DNA of 64,000 nt from Bacteroidota bacterium (GTDB lineage Bacteria > Bacteroidota > Bacteroidia > UBA4408): positions 2,158,001 through 2,222,000 of the forward strand of contig JADKHO010000001.1 in NCBI GenBank assembly GCA_016721765.1, read 5' to 3'. Position 1 is the first letter of the stretch. Every line of letters starts with the position of its first letter. Below the pieces are notes generated by a model. The model was not told where the DNA came from. It saw only the letters and a list, made by a program, of their open reading frames with translations, and did no database searches. The translations under genes were made by a program, and so were the position numbers. Positions 1 through 9,594 of this stretch are shown piece after piece.

Positions 1-1
1 A

Positions 2-58
2 GGCATTTTACAGCACATTTTCAACCCATTAGTTAAATACAAAGAATTAAAAATCTAA
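2..58 (+). CDS. Possible 3' end of a gene truncated by the window edge
   Basis: An open frame enters from the left edge and stops at TAA 56-58, giving a short tail ending LVKYKELKI. The next gene starts 3 bases later on the same strand, so co-transcription is possible. The fragment is too short to assign a family, and it could be chance coding. Confidence 0.3.
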   Translation, partial: GILQHIFNPLVKYKELKI

Positions 59-61
59 AAA

Positions 62-505
62 ATGGAAACGCAGTCAGCAATTAAAAAAGATGTTCATCAA
101 GTAATTACCAAATGGGAAGGCAAAATGCATTTTACAAGCGAAGTAAATGAACATACTATTCACTTGGATAAATTGCAGCAACACGGTGGAGATAATTTTG
201 GTCCACGTCCCAAACCGCTTATCCTATCGGCCATTGGGGGTTGTGCAGGAATGGAAATTATGGGCATACTCGATAAAATGCGGTTAAAGATTGATGCATT
301 TGAAATGGAAGTGAGTGGCGAACTTACCGATACTCAACCTAAAATGTACAAAGAAATTATTCTAAAGATAAATATTAAGAGTGCAGCAACTGAGCACCAA
401 AAAATTGAAAGAGCAGTACATTTAGCTATTGATAAATATTGTGGTGTAATAGCCATGGCAAGGATGTTTGCAAGCCTGCATACCGAAATTAATTTTGTGA
501 ATTAA
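62..505 (+). CDS. OsmC/Ohr family redox protein
   Basis: A cytosolic 147-aa protein of the OsmC/Ohr family, whose members reduce organic peroxides with a pair of reactive cysteines. The first cysteine lies in LSAIGGCAGMEIMGIL (about residue 61) and the second in KYCGVIAMA (about residue 126). This is the spacing expected for the active-site pair, and the length is normal. The sequence looks closer to the general OsmC/YhfA-like branch than to classical Ohr; this is judged by eye. It is followed after 18 bases by a haem-copper oxidase-like gene on the same strand. ATG at 62 is the only sensible start. The family call is firm, but the substrate cannot be told from sequence. Confidence 0.88.
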   Translation: METQSAIKKDVHQVITKWEGKMHFTSEVNEHTIHLDKLQQHGGDNFGPRPKPLILSAIGGCAGMEIMGILDKMRLKIDAFEMEVSGELTDTQPKMYKEIILKINIKSAATEHQKIERAVHLAIDKYCGVIAMARMFASLHTEINFVN

Positions 506-523
506 TTTGCTGGTCAGTCCTCA

Positions 524-1864
524 ATGCTAATGAAAACTTCGCGCATATCGTTTCTTTTTATTGCTACCGCATTAGTAGCATTATTAGCAGGATTGTTTGC
601 GGGAGTTATTGGTAGTTTTCAGTATATACTTCCTGAGTTTTTGAAAGAAGTCCTTCCATTTAATAAAACGCGACCAATACATGTAAGCCTTGTTATTACT
701 TGGATATTTACAGCAGCCTTGGGTGGAGTTTATTATTATTTGCCACAAATCGGCGGGCGTAAATTGTATTCCATGTTTCTTGCTCATGCACATTTGGTGC
801 TATTACTTCTTACCGGTGTATGCATTTTAATTGCTTATTTATTGGGGTATTTTGGTGGACGCGAATATTTAGAATTTCCCCCCATTTTTGCGCTCCCCAT
901 GTTACTCACTTGGCTTTTGTTTACAGTTAATTTTATTTTCACCATAAATTGGAATCTGCGTGAATGGCCTGTTTATATGTGGATGTGGGCAACCGGCGTA
1001 TTATTTTTTCTGATAACATTTGGAGAATCATACATGTGGAAATTTGCATTTTTCGGGAATGATGTTGTTCGAGATATGACTGTTCAGTGGAAGGCGAATG
1101 GAAGCATGGTAGGCTCCTGGAATATGCTTATTTATGGAACAGCATTTTATGTGATGGAAAAAATAAGTGGGGACAAAAAGTTGGCAACAGTTCCGAGTAC
1201 TTTCTTTTTTTATTTTTTAGGATTAGCAAACTTGATGTTTAATTGGGGACATCACACTTATATTATTCCTGCAGCACCATGGATTAAGAATACTGCATAT
1301 ATTATAAGCATGACGGAATTGTTGATTTTGGGAAACATCATCCGAAATTGGAGTAAGACAGTTAGCGCTTCACTAAAGCATATTCATTTTATTCCCTATC
1401 GATTTTTAATGGCGGCAGACGTTTGGATATTTTTGAATTTAATACTTGCCATCTTACTATCTATTCCGGCGGTGAATCAATATACGCATGGCACACACAT
1501 CACTGTTGCACATGCCATGGGCACTACTATTGGAATAAATTCAATGCTCTTGTTGGCATCCATATTTTATATTTTGTCATTGGAAGATAGCCGGTTCATT
1601 TCCGCCAACTTAGTAAGATTAAAATTAGGACTATGGTTAAGTAATATTTCATTGCTTGTATTTTGGATTGCCTTACTTGCGGCAGGCATTACTAAGGCAG
1701 TTCACAGCAGCCCCGGTGAGGTTACAAATTTTCAAGCGCTCATGCATAGTTTATCAGTGGTATTCGAACTATTTACTTTTGCAGGAATCGGTTTATTAAT
1801 TGGATTTTTTATTTTAGTAATACCTGCCATCAAAAGCTTACTGGCAATAAAATCTGCATCCTAA
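524..1864 (+). CDS. NorB/cbb3-like haem-copper oxidase superfamily subunit I with altered ligands
   Basis: A polytopic membrane protein (446 aa, about 12 hydrophobic segments) that resembles nitric-oxide-reductase NorB more than canonical oxidases. H53 (RPIHVSLVITW) matches the first low-spin haem ligand. WGHHTYIIPAAPW (H243, H244) matches the double-histidine metal site, and E265 matches a conserved NorB glutamate. HGTHITVAHAMGTT (residues 322-335) matches the helix X haem site. Two ligands differ. The segment expected to hold the third FeB/CuB histidine (WKANGSMVGSWNM, residues 189-201) has no histidine or glutamate, and the second histidine of the usual HxH is M332. No NorC-like or CcoO-like partner is adjacent. 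The superfamily is clear; catalysis of NO or O2 reduction is not established. It converges on the reductase gene with only 5 bases between stops. Confidence 0.8.
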   Translation: MLMKTSRISFLFIATALVALLAGLFAGVIGSFQYILPEFLKEVLPFNKTRPIHVSLVITWIFTAALGGVYYYLPQIGGRKLYSMFLAHAHLVLLLLTGVCILIAYLLGYFGGREYLEFPPIFALPMLLTWLLFTVNFIFTINWNLREWPVYMWMWATGVLFFLITFGESYMWKFAFFGNDVVRDMTVQWKANGSMVGSWNMLIYGTAFYVMEKISGDKKLATVPSTFFFYFLGLANLMFNWGHHTYIIPAAPWIKNTAYIISMTELLILGNIIRNWSKTVSASLKHIHFIPYRFLMAADVWIFLNLILAILLSIPAVNQYTHGTHITVAHAMGTTIGINSMLLLASIFYILSLEDSRFISANLVRLKLGLWLSNISLLVFWIALLAAGITKAVHSSPGEVTNFQALMHSLSVVFELFTFAGIGLLIGFFILVIPAIKSLLAIKSAS

Positions 1865-1869
1865 GAATG

Positions 1870-4449
1870 CTACCCGCATTTAGAGTGACCGCAGTTTTTA
1901 CATTTTAAACAGCCCTCTTCATAAATTAAACCTTCGGGATCACCGCATTCTCCGCAAGCATGATCCGCTGCTAGTGTTCCATTGGGAATAAACTTTTTTA
2001 ATGCGCGTTCAACACCTGCTTTCCAGGTATTTATATTTTCATCCAGCAAATGTAACTCCTCAATTAAGTTAGCAACTTGCGGAAGTGGCATACCGTGACG
2101 AAGTACGCCACTTAATAGTTTTGCGTAATTCCAATATTCTTTGTCAAAGGAGCGCGAAAGGCCTTCAATGGTGACGCGATATCCTTCTGCATCCATGTAT
2201 TGGAAGTCGTAACGCGATTTGCCCTTTCCGTTTTTTTCTTTGATAATCCAACCCTTTTCAACCCAATTTGGAATACTAAAAGCATCTTGTGCTTTGCCGG
2301 TAAATATTTCATAAGGCTTATTGTTTAACAAACCAACATAGGCAATCCATTTCTCATCAGCGTTTTGAAAACGGATAACAGAGGCATCAATAACCTTTGG
2401 GCGAATGGGGGCATTTGTTTCAACAATGCTGCTGCTTTTTTCTTGACTTTTGGGTTCATTAGCGGCTACTAAAACACCCGTGCGTGAACCGTCGCGATAC
2501 ACCGTTATGCCTTTTAATCCTTGCTCCCAAGCATTCAAATAGATTTTGCCCACTTCATCAATACTGGCTTCCTTTGGTAAATTGATAGTGGAACTGATAG
2601 AGTGTGTGGTGTATTTTTGAACAATACTTTGCAGTTCAATTCTACGTTCACTATTGATGTCGTTAGCAGTGGAACCATAGTACGAGCTATTTTCTATATT
2701 TTTATCTCCTGTGGTCTTCATCGCAATTTTTAGTTTGGGATGATACACTGTAAATTCTTGCCAAGCATCACCCATTGGGTCTATAAAATCGATGCTTGCA
2801 TTCTTGTCATGTATATTCACTTTTCTTCGACGCTTGTAGGCCAGCATAAACACCGGTTCAATTCCCGAAGAAGTTTGTGCTAGAAGGCTTAGTGTTCCGG
2901 TAGGAGCGACAGTACTGAGCGAAATATTTCTTCTTCCAAATTTCATCATTCGTGCATATACATCGGGAAGCTCAGTCTCTAACATTTTAATAAAATCGGA
3001 TGTTTTTTCTATTGCGGGATCAAAGGCTTCGAAAGCACCACGTTCTATGGCCATATCAATGCTGCTATCAAATTCGGCGCGGCATTTTTGCTTCATGATT
3101 TTATCAATTTCACTCAGGGCGGCTTCTGAATCGAATTTTAAATTAAGCGCTGCCATTGCATCTGCAAGTGCTGTAAATCCAAGTCCTGTGCGACGTCCTT
3201 TTTTACCTGATTCATAAAGCAACTTCCATGTGCGTAGCTCCGTTTCTTTAATATAATCCGGCTCTTTGTCACTTTTTATTTTTTCGAGAATGCGCTCAAT
3301 GGCTTCTAATTCGAGGTCCACCAAATCGTCCATCAAACGTTGCGCTTCATAGGTTTTTTCGTAAAAATTTGAATAATTAAATACTGCATTTTCGGTGAAG
3401 GGATGCTCCACAAAATTATAAAGGTTAAGTGCCATTAATCTGCAGCTATCGCCTCCTTGCATTGCAATTTCGGAGCAGGGATTGGTGGAAACATTTTTAA
3501 ATTCGGGATACACCGAAGAGGTGGAATAATGGTGTTGTCGATCCCAAAAAATTAGTCCGGGTTCAGCAGTATTGTGTGCACAGGTAATTATGCTGTTCCA
3601 TAAATCGGAGGCTTTAACTGTTTTTTCAAATTCAGGATTTGGGCTGTCAATTGGAAACTGTAGTTTAAAGTTTTCATTTGCAACCACTGCCTTCATAAAC
3701 TTATCGGATAAGCGAATGGAAATATTCGCACCGGTTACTTTTTTTAAATCTTGTTTTAGGGTGATAAATTTTTCAATATCAGGATGCGCTATATCCATTG
3801 TAATCATCAATGCACCGCGCCTTCCGTTTTGGGCTACCTCACGGGTAGTATTCGAAAATCGCTCCATAAAAGATACTGCCCCTGTGGTAGAACCGGCTGA
3901 ATTGGAAACAAACATACCTTCCGGTCGAATCGTGGAAATATCTAATCCAACCCCACATCGTCTTTTAAAAAGCTGTGCCATTTGCTGATCGGCATAAAAA
4001 ATCCCTCCATAAGAATCATACACTTCCGGCAACACAATACAATTACTTAGGGACGCAATAACAAAGGGATTACCTAAAGTGGACATTACGCTCCCTTGTG
4101 GTATCACATATTTAAATTGATGAAAGAGTTGAAAAATGGCTTCTTCCTCGAGCATAATCCGTTTTTGTCCATAGTTTGACAGGTGTTTAAAACTACCATT
4201 TAAGCTTAATTTGCTTTTACTCAAAGCTTCTTTGCGTGCAAATTCACGAGCCATTCGGCGATGCATATTTTCGGGGGTAAGTTCGGTTAGCTTACCCTTC
4301 TTATTTTTTACCGCATATTTATTAAGCCAAGTTGTAGCGGCCAATTCATCGCCATCAAAATAGTTAAGCGAAGCTGCTAGTGCTTCTTCATAGGTGAATG
4401 TTTGTTGTGTGTTTGTATTTACAAGCGTTTGGGATTGCACAAGTGTCAT
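1870..4449 (-). CDS. nrdJ: Adenosylcobalamin-dependent (class II) ribonucleoside-diphosphate reductase
   Basis: Makes deoxyribonucleotides in the cytosol using a thiyl radical generated from vitamin B12 coenzyme. Family marks, numbered from the chosen ATG at 4449, are NPCSEIAMQGG (radical cysteine about 325, glutamate about 327), SNCIVLPEV with the partner cysteine near 137, RRGALM, and STVAPTGTLSLLAQ in the C-terminal half of the barrel. The C-terminus has a cysteine-rich tail (CGECG...CLKCKNCGHSKCG) that typically carries reducing equivalents or zinc. The length of 859 aa is normal. The frame opens 39 bases further upstream at a TTG, but the ATG at 4449 is preferred. It is transcribed away from the 4745 gene. 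No class I nrdAB is seen here, and oxygen-independent use is expected for the class. Confidence 0.93.
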   Translation of the reverse strand: MTLVQSQTLVNTNTQQTFTYEEALAASLNYFDGDELAATTWLNKYAVKNKKGKLTELTPENMHRRMAREFARKEALSKSKLSLNGSFKHLSNYGQKRIMLEEEAIFQLFHQFKYVIPQGSVMSTLGNPFVIASLSNCIVLPEVYDSYGGIFYADQQMAQLFKRRCGVGLDISTIRPEGMFVSNSAGSTTGAVSFMERFSNTTREVAQNGRRGALMITMDIAHPDIEKFITLKQDLKKVTGANISIRLSDKFMKAVVANENFKLQFPIDSPNPEFEKTVKASDLWNSIITCAHNTAEPGLIFWDRQHHYSTSSVYPEFKNVSTNPCSEIAMQGGDSCRLMALNLYNFVEHPFTENAVFNYSNFYEKTYEAQRLMDDLVDLELEAIERILEKIKSDKEPDYIKETELRTWKLLYESGKKGRRTGLGFTALADAMAALNLKFDSEAALSEIDKIMKQKCRAEFDSSIDMAIERGAFEAFDPAIEKTSDFIKMLETELPDVYARMMKFGRRNISLSTVAPTGTLSLLAQTSSGIEPVFMLAYKRRRKVNIHDKNASIDFIDPMGDAWQEFTVYHPKLKIAMKTTGDKNIENSSYYGSTANDINSERRIELQSIVQKYTTHSISSTINLPKEASIDEVGKIYLNAWEQGLKGITVYRDGSRTGVLVAANEPKSQEKSSSIVETNAPIRPKVIDASVIRFQNADEKWIAYVGLLNNKPYEIFTGKAQDAFSIPNWVEKGWIIKEKNGKGKSRYDFQYMDAEGYRVTIEGLSRSFDKEYWNYAKLLSGVLRHGMPLPQVANLIEELHLLDENINTWKAGVERALKKFIPNGTLAADHACGECGDPEGLIYEEGCLKCKNCGHSKCG

Positions 4450-4744
4450 CTTTTTGGGAGTTATAATTAGTGTCAAAAATTTCCTCAATAGTAGAATGGA
4501 AGCGGAATGAAAAAACTGATTGGAATCATATCCGATTGAATCTTTTCAACCCAAATTTGTTCAGAATTTGCAATTCCTTGAAGCGGTTTTGTTGGCGTGA
4601 ATTTATGATGCTCGTCATTTTTTATGATTGGAATTACAAGTAATTTTGCGCCCTCTTTTCGCTTCTTGTGCTGAGTAAAATGGAACCCAACACTTGTTCT
4701 TAGAAGCATTTACAATCTCCATTTTAAAATTAGCGGACAACAGC

Positions 4745-6547
4745 ATGTACCAAAAATCAGCACATACCTTTCACATCCCGGTGATGGGATTAGCTTATAC
4801 TATTGATTCTCCAATTAAAGTCGCTAAATATGGCATTTCGTCGGTGATATCAATCATTGAAGATCGATTGATTGAAATGATGCGCAAACATTATTATCCG
4901 CTTTCCGGATTGACCTATGTTCCTATAACAGATCAAGAACCGGATTATCGCGCAAAGCGCATTTGCGATTATTTGAATTTGGTGGATTTGCTCGTTAGCA
5001 AGCAAGTGGAAGAACTAAAAGTGCAGTCTTTTGAGGCAGGCAGCGATTTGTGTAAATATTTTGAAATGTTGCCGGCAACGAGTCATTTGGCTATTTTATA
5101 TGCTGAAATGTTGAACTGTGCTGATTTAACAATACAAAAGGAACAGCAAGAGTACCTTGTTTCACAGGTGGTAGCAGGTGGTATTGATGTGAACATCATG
5201 ACAAAAGTAGACCAAGAAACACTCGATGTGCAGGGGAATTCAATTCCGGATGGATCCGAAGCGGTTGCTGCTTTGCGCGGATATATCAACAGTTCACTGA
5301 GCAATTCCTCCATCATTTTTTCGGCAGGTATGAATCCGCGATTGTATAGTTACATGGAAAGTGTTAGCGCATTTGATCCCGATAAGGATTTTAATTTTAA
5401 AAAGAGAGTGGTGATTAAAGTGAGTGATTTTCGCTCTGCTTTAATTCAAGGAAAGTTTTTAGCAAAGAAGGGAATTTGGGTAAGTGAGTTTAGAATTGAA
5501 TCGGGCTTGAATTGCGGTGGGCATGCTTTTGCTACAGATGGCTTTTTGTTGGGGCCTATCCTGGAAGAATTTAAAACTAAACGAAATGAATTGGCTCAAT
5601 CCATTTTTGATATTTATAAAATTTGTATTGAAAAAAAGACGGGCTTCCTGTTTACTGATTTTCCTGCGATTGAAATTTCTGTTCAAGGTGGAATTGGAAC
5701 AGCCGAAGAGGATTCATTTTTGCGCTCTAATTACCAAGTGAGCAGCACCGGTTGGGGAACGCCTTTTTTGCTGGTTCCTGAAGCTACCACAGTAGATGAG
5801 CATACTCTTCAATTACTTGCAAAAGCAAATAAGGAAGATGTGGTATTGAGTAACAATTCACCTTTAGGTGTGCGCTTTCATTATTTAAAAGGCACAACGT
5901 CTGACCTTGAAAAACAAAAGCGAATAAAGGATGGAAAGCCGGGTAGTCCGTGTACAGAAAAGCATTTGAGTTTTAATACCGAATTTACCAAAGCGCCTAT
6001 TTGCACTGCATCGCATAAGTATCAAAAACTAAAATTGGAAAGTTTGAGCCAACAAAATTTGCCTGAGGCTGATTATGAAATGCAGAAGTCTGCAGTACTT
6101 GCTAAGGAATGTTTGTGCGTTGGCTTGAGCAATTCCGCTGCATTGAGTTACGATGAACCATTTCTTAAAAATTTAAAATCGGTAAATGTTTGCCCCGGAC
6201 CTAACATTGCAAATTTTTCGGAAGTGGTAAGCTTAAAAACCATGATTGATCATATTTATGGAAAGGTAAATATTATCCGAAATGCAGAGCGACCGCACGT
6301 TTTTATAGCAGAGATGAAAATTTATTTTAACTATCTCACGGATGAATTAAATCAATTAAAGGGGGATAGTTTGGATGCCAAAAGAAAAAATCATTTTCAA
6401 AATTTTATTAAGAATTTGGCCGATGCAATTGAGTATTATCAAAACTTGAAAGAGAGTTCCTTTAGTAATTTTAAACTATTTAGAGAGGGCTTGCAGCAGG
6501 CCTTGATTGAATTAAATTCGATAAAGTTGAATTATCAATTTAGTTAA
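4745..6547 (+). CDS. Conserved protein, nitronate monooxygenase-like TIM barrel with cysteine-rich C-terminal region
   Basis: About 600 aa with no firm family recognition. The N-terminal part looks like an FMN-binding nitronate monooxygenase/2-nitropropane dioxygenase barrel: FHIPVMGLAYTIDSP at the start, GLNCGGHAFATDGF where the family has a GGH motif, then ISVQGGIGTAEED followed by GWGTPFLLVPEAT, which resembles the phosphate-binding GGI...GT.FL region. The last 200 residues are not typical of that family. They contain well-spaced cysteines (SPC, PIC, a CLC pair, NVCPGPN) suggesting a metal or Fe-S site, and end in a charged helical region. ATG at 4745 was chosen over an upstream TTG at 4694. 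It is divergent from nrdJ. The enzyme reaction is unknown and the barrel call is by eye. Confidence 0.55.
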   Translation: MYQKSAHTFHIPVMGLAYTIDSPIKVAKYGISSVISIIEDRLIEMMRKHYYPLSGLTYVPITDQEPDYRAKRICDYLNLVDLLVSKQVEELKVQSFEAGSDLCKYFEMLPATSHLAILYAEMLNCADLTIQKEQQEYLVSQVVAGGIDVNIMTKVDQETLDVQGNSIPDGSEAVAALRGYINSSLSNSSIIFSAGMNPRLYSYMESVSAFDPDKDFNFKKRVVIKVSDFRSALIQGKFLAKKGIWVSEFRIESGLNCGGHAFATDGFLLGPILEEFKTKRNELAQSIFDIYKICIEKKTGFLFTDFPAIEISVQGGIGTAEEDSFLRSNYQVSSTGWGTPFLLVPEATTVDEHTLQLLAKANKEDVVLSNNSPLGVRFHYLKGTTSDLEKQKRIKDGKPGSPCTEKHLSFNTEFTKAPICTASHKYQKLKLESLSQQNLPEADYEMQKSAVLAKECLCVGLSNSAALSYDEPFLKNLKSVNVCPGPNIANFSEVVSLKTMIDHIYGKVNIIRNAERPHVFIAEMKIYFNYLTDELNQLKGDSLDAKRKNHFQNFIKNLADAIEYYQNLKESSFSNFKLFREGLQQALIELNSIKLNYQFS

Positions 6548-6596
6548 GATTTTGTCTTCTTTTCTATCTTACAATTTTTACTGAAAGGAAATTAGT

Positions 6597-6983
6597 TTAC
6601 TCCCAAGTTCCTGCCGGAGAGAAAAGGAAATCGGTAGGAGAATCGATATCGGAATACAAATATTGATGCCCTTTGGTTTCTTTGCTGCAAAAAGGTTTCA
6701 GGAGCTCAAGCATGTTAATGTAGCCCTCCAAGGTTAAATCGCAATAGAAATTCGTAGCATCTTCTGAGGTAATTCCTTCGTCGCTATTTGCCATACGTAA
6801 CGTAAGTTTACAGTTACGTGATTCAATAAAATCAAGACTTTCAAGCGCCAGGTTATTTTTTTGCAGCACCAACACTTCATGAATTTTATCGTGAAATAGT
6901 TTTGCTTCCGCTTGATTAAATGCATAAAGCCGCACCAAATCATCTTTGTAAGAATTAATATTGGGAATATAGTCGAGTTTCAT
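6597..6983 (-). CDS. Conserved hypothetical protein, 128 aa
   Basis: I do not recognise this protein. It is a soluble acidic 128-aa sequence without signal peptide or membrane segment. The middle looks like strand-rich sequence (CKLTLRMANSDEGI, NFYCDLTLEGYINMLELL), and it ends with a short aromatic tail (FLFSPAGTWE). The ATG at 6983 is well placed, facing away from aroB with about 95 bases between them, so the two may share a divergent promoter region. A frame covering most of the gap between two confident genes supports it being real. No function is proposed. Confidence 0.6.
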   Translation of the reverse strand: MKLDYIPNINSYKDDLVRLYAFNQAEAKLFHDKIHEVLVLQKNNLALESLDFIESRNCKLTLRMANSDEGITSEDATNFYCDLTLEGYINMLELLKPFCSKETKGHQYLYSDIDSPTDFLFSPAGTWE

Positions 6984-7077
6984 TGTATTTAGTAGAAGGT
7001 AAAACTAGGCTTAAATGTGTGGATGTGCTAAAAAAAATAGAATTTAAAGTTTTTGTTTCTTTGTGAAAAATATTTCT

Positions 7078-8160
7078 ATGAAAGCTACCGAAATAAAATC
7101 CACAGGTTATTCTGTTTATATCGGTTCAGATTTTTATGAGCTAACTAACTCTTTTTTTTCGGGCGCACAAAGCAACTATTCAAAATATGTAGTGCTGCTC
7201 GATGAGAATACGAGCAAGCATTGCCTCACTCCACTTTTAATCGAAATTGATTATTTAAAGGATGCACTTTTTATTGAAATTGAAAGCGGTGAAACGAATA
7301 AGAATATAAGCACCTGTTCACGTATTTGGGAGCAATTGGCAAATTTTAATGCCGATCGAAATACACTCTTCATAAACCTAGGCGGTGGCGTAATAAGCGA
7401 TTTAGGCGGATTTGCAGCAAGTACCTATAAAAGAGGAATTGATTTTGTTAATTTCCCTACTACATTATTAGCTCAAGTGGATGCCTCCATTGGCGGCAAA
7501 GTGGGTATTGATTTAAATGCGCTAAAAAATGCTGTGGGATTATTTTCGAATCCTAAAGCGGTTTTTATTTATCCTCCTTTTGTTAATTCATTGCCTCTAA
7601 TTCAACTAAAATCGGGGTATGCCGAAATTGTGAAACACGCGTTGATTACCGATGAGGAATTGTGGCAACAAGTAAAGTCCAATACATTAAACAATTCAAA
7701 CCTGGAATCACTTATTAAGCAAAGTGTGCGCATAAAGAATCAAATAGTTAAACAAGATTTTTTAGAAAAGAACATTCGAAAAAGTTTGAATTTTGGGCAT
7801 ACTATTGGTCATGCGCTAGAGAGCTTTTCTCTTCAAAAGGATAAAAAGCCACTTTTGCATGGTGAAGCAATTGCAATTGGAATGCTTTGTGAGAGTTACC
7901 TTTCGACTAAAATATCAGGTTTAGCCAAAAAACAATTCAACGAAATAGTTGAATACTTCATCGCCGATTTCAAGCCATATAAAATTAAGACTCAAAATTT
8001 TGAAACATTGATCCGCTTTATGCGTAACGACAAGAAAAATGAGGGAACGCAATTTAATTTTTCCTTGTTGTCGGAAATTGGAAAGTGCGAAATTAATTGC
8101 CAGTGTTCAGAAGCATTAATTCTTGAATCGCTTGAGTTTTATAGAAAATTGATTGGATGA
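7078..8160 (+). CDS. aroB: 3-dehydroquinate synthase
   Basis: Converts DAHP to 3-dehydroquinate in the shikimate pathway; a cytosolic NAD- and zinc-dependent enzyme. The sequence has the NAD-binding LGGGVISDLGGFAAS followed by KRGIDFVNFPTTLLAQVD and GGKVGID. The zinc ligands are visible as the glutamate in GYAEIVKHALI and the histidines in LNFGHTIGHALE and HGEAIAIGM. The length (360 aa) is normal. The frame can also begin at GTG 7063, but ATG 7078 starts at the expected point for the family. The gene overlaps aroA by four bases (ATGA), so the two are translationally coupled. Confidence 0.96.
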   Translation: MKATEIKSTGYSVYIGSDFYELTNSFFSGAQSNYSKYVVLLDENTSKHCLTPLLIEIDYLKDALFIEIESGETNKNISTCSRIWEQLANFNADRNTLFINLGGGVISDLGGFAASTYKRGIDFVNFPTTLLAQVDASIGGKVGIDLNALKNAVGLFSNPKAVFIYPPFVNSLPLIQLKSGYAEIVKHALITDEELWQQVKSNTLNNSNLESLIKQSVRIKNQIVKQDFLEKNIRKSLNFGHTIGHALESFSLQKDKKPLLHGEAIAIGMLCESYLSTKISGLAKKQFNEIVEYFIADFKPYKIKTQNFETLIRFMRNDKKNEGTQFNFSLLSEIGKCEINCQCSEALILESLEFYRKLIG

Positions 8161-9407
8161 TATACAGAATTTCGAAGTCGCCTAAAAGTTTAATCGGAGA
8201 AATACACTTACCCGCTTCCAAGAGCGAAAGCAATAGAGCCCTTATTATTCAGGCGCTCTGCAGTGCAAAATTTAAAATCAATAATCTTTCAACCGCAGAT
8301 GATACAGTGGTGTTGGATGCGATTTTAAAATCTGATAAACAGGATATTGTTATTGACGTTGGAGCATCCGGAACGGCTATGCGTTTCTTAACAGCTTACC
8401 TTTCATTAGTTGAGGGTAAACGCGTGTTAACTGGATCGGAGCGGATGAAGGAACGACCTGTTAAATTATTGGTGGAAGCACTAAACGAGTTGGGTGCACA
8501 AATCAAGTATCTTGAAAAGGATGGATATCCACCCTTAGAAATTATCGGAAAGAATTTAGCAGGAGGTGCTATTGCAATAGATGGAAGCATGAGCAGTCAA
8601 TATTTATCGGCACTTGCGCTGATTGCTCCCACTTTGCCCAGTGGACTTATTATCCAGTTAAAAGGTGAGATTATCTCAAAACCTTATTTGGCAATGACCT
8701 TAAAAATGATGGATTTTTTTGGTGTAAAATCTACTTGGAAAAATTCTTTAATTGAAATAGCTCCACAAGCATATAATCCTCTTAACTTAAAGGAATACAA
8801 CATCGAAAGCGATTGGAGTGCCGCTTCGTATTGGTATCAAATAGCTGCCTTTGCAAAAGAGGTGGATTTTAAAATTTGGGGATTAAGAAAAAATAGCTTG
8901 CAGGGCGATTCTGCGCTCGTGGATTATTTTGAGCCTCTTGGTGTGAAGACTACTTTTATTGAAGGCGGAATTCATCTTACTAAAAAAGCTATCACTATTC
9001 CAATTGCCAATGTTCATCTTGAATTGATGAATACACCAGACATTGCTCAAACACTTGCTGTTACTTATGCTGCAATGGAAGTTTACGCGGAGCTGTATGG
9101 CTTACGCACGCTTAGAATAAAAGAAACCGATCGTATAAAAGCAATCATCATAGAGCTAAAAAAAATTGGAGTATCTGCTACCGATTTGGACATTGGAAAT
9201 CTCTTAATTCCTAAAATTAAAAAATCGATTCATGCACCTACATCCTTTTTCAAAACCTATAACGACCATCGAATGGCCATGTGTTTAACTCCGTTATCGA
9301 TGCTCTTTGATGAAGTGGAAATTGAAGATCCGCTAGTGGTAACTAAATCTTATCCTAATTTTTGGAAGGATTTACGCTCGGTGGGATTTGTGGTGGATGA
9401 GGTGTAG
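8157..9407 (+). CDS. aroA: 3-phosphoshikimate 1-carboxyvinyltransferase (EPSP synthase)
   Basis: Transfers the enolpyruvyl group of PEP to shikimate-3-phosphate, the sixth shikimate step. Signature motifs in order are LPASKSESNRALIIQ (substrate lysine and serine), GASGTAMRFLTAYL, ERMKERPVKLL, MNTPDIAQTLAVT with the catalytic aspartate, LRIKETDRIKAI and TYNDHRMAMCL. The length of 416 aa is typical. The phosphate-binding motif has GASGTAMR instead of the usual GNAGTAMR, an alanine/serine variation also seen in other Bacteroidota. The start overlaps the aroB stop. It is followed by a convergent gap filled with dispersed repeats. Confidence 0.96.
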   Translation: MIYRISKSPKSLIGEIHLPASKSESNRALIIQALCSAKFKINNLSTADDTVVLDAILKSDKQDIVIDVGASGTAMRFLTAYLSLVEGKRVLTGSERMKERPVKLLVEALNELGAQIKYLEKDGYPPLEIIGKNLAGGAIAIDGSMSSQYLSALALIAPTLPSGLIIQLKGEIISKPYLAMTLKMMDFFGVKSTWKNSLIEIAPQAYNPLNLKEYNIESDWSAASYWYQIAAFAKEVDFKIWGLRKNSLQGDSALVDYFEPLGVKTTFIEGGIHLTKKAITIPIANVHLELMNTPDIAQTLAVTYAAMEVYAELYGLRTLRIKETDRIKAIIIELKKIGVSATDLDIGNLLIPKIKKSIHAPTSFFKTYNDHRMAMCLTPLSMLFDEVEIEDPLVVTKSYPNFWKDLRSVGFVVDEV

Positions 9408-9419
9408 GAACAGAGTTGC

Positions 9420-9590
9420 CATTTTTTTTTAACACATAGACACATAGAAATATAGGTTTCACATAGTTTTTAGTTCGGTAATTATCCTATCAGCCAATCA
9501 ACAAATACGCGTTCCATTCCACCCTCTGCCCCCGCCTGCGGGGGATACAAAATTCAGCTAATCGGCTAATCAGCTAATCACCAAAAGAAA
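9420..9590. repeat. Composite intergenic repeat at a convergent gene junction
   Basis: Between the stops of aroA (+) and the HhH protein (-). It contains an 'acacatag' block (AACACATAGACACATAG then TTCACATAG), a C/G-rich hairpin (CCCCCGC-ct-GCGGGGG near 9533-9545) and a run of alternating TAATC/GGCTAATCAGC units. The same modules appear, sometimes inverted, at 20.2, 59.5 and 63.2-63.9 kb. It is non-coding. A role in transcription termination or mRNA 3' ends is only inferred from position. Confidence 0.75.
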
Positions 9591-9594
9591 TTAT

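Noticed and set aside
4485..4709. Open frame on the minus strand upstream of nrdJ
   Set aside because: It covers the divergent promoter region and has no recognisable features, and it overlaps the preferred starts.
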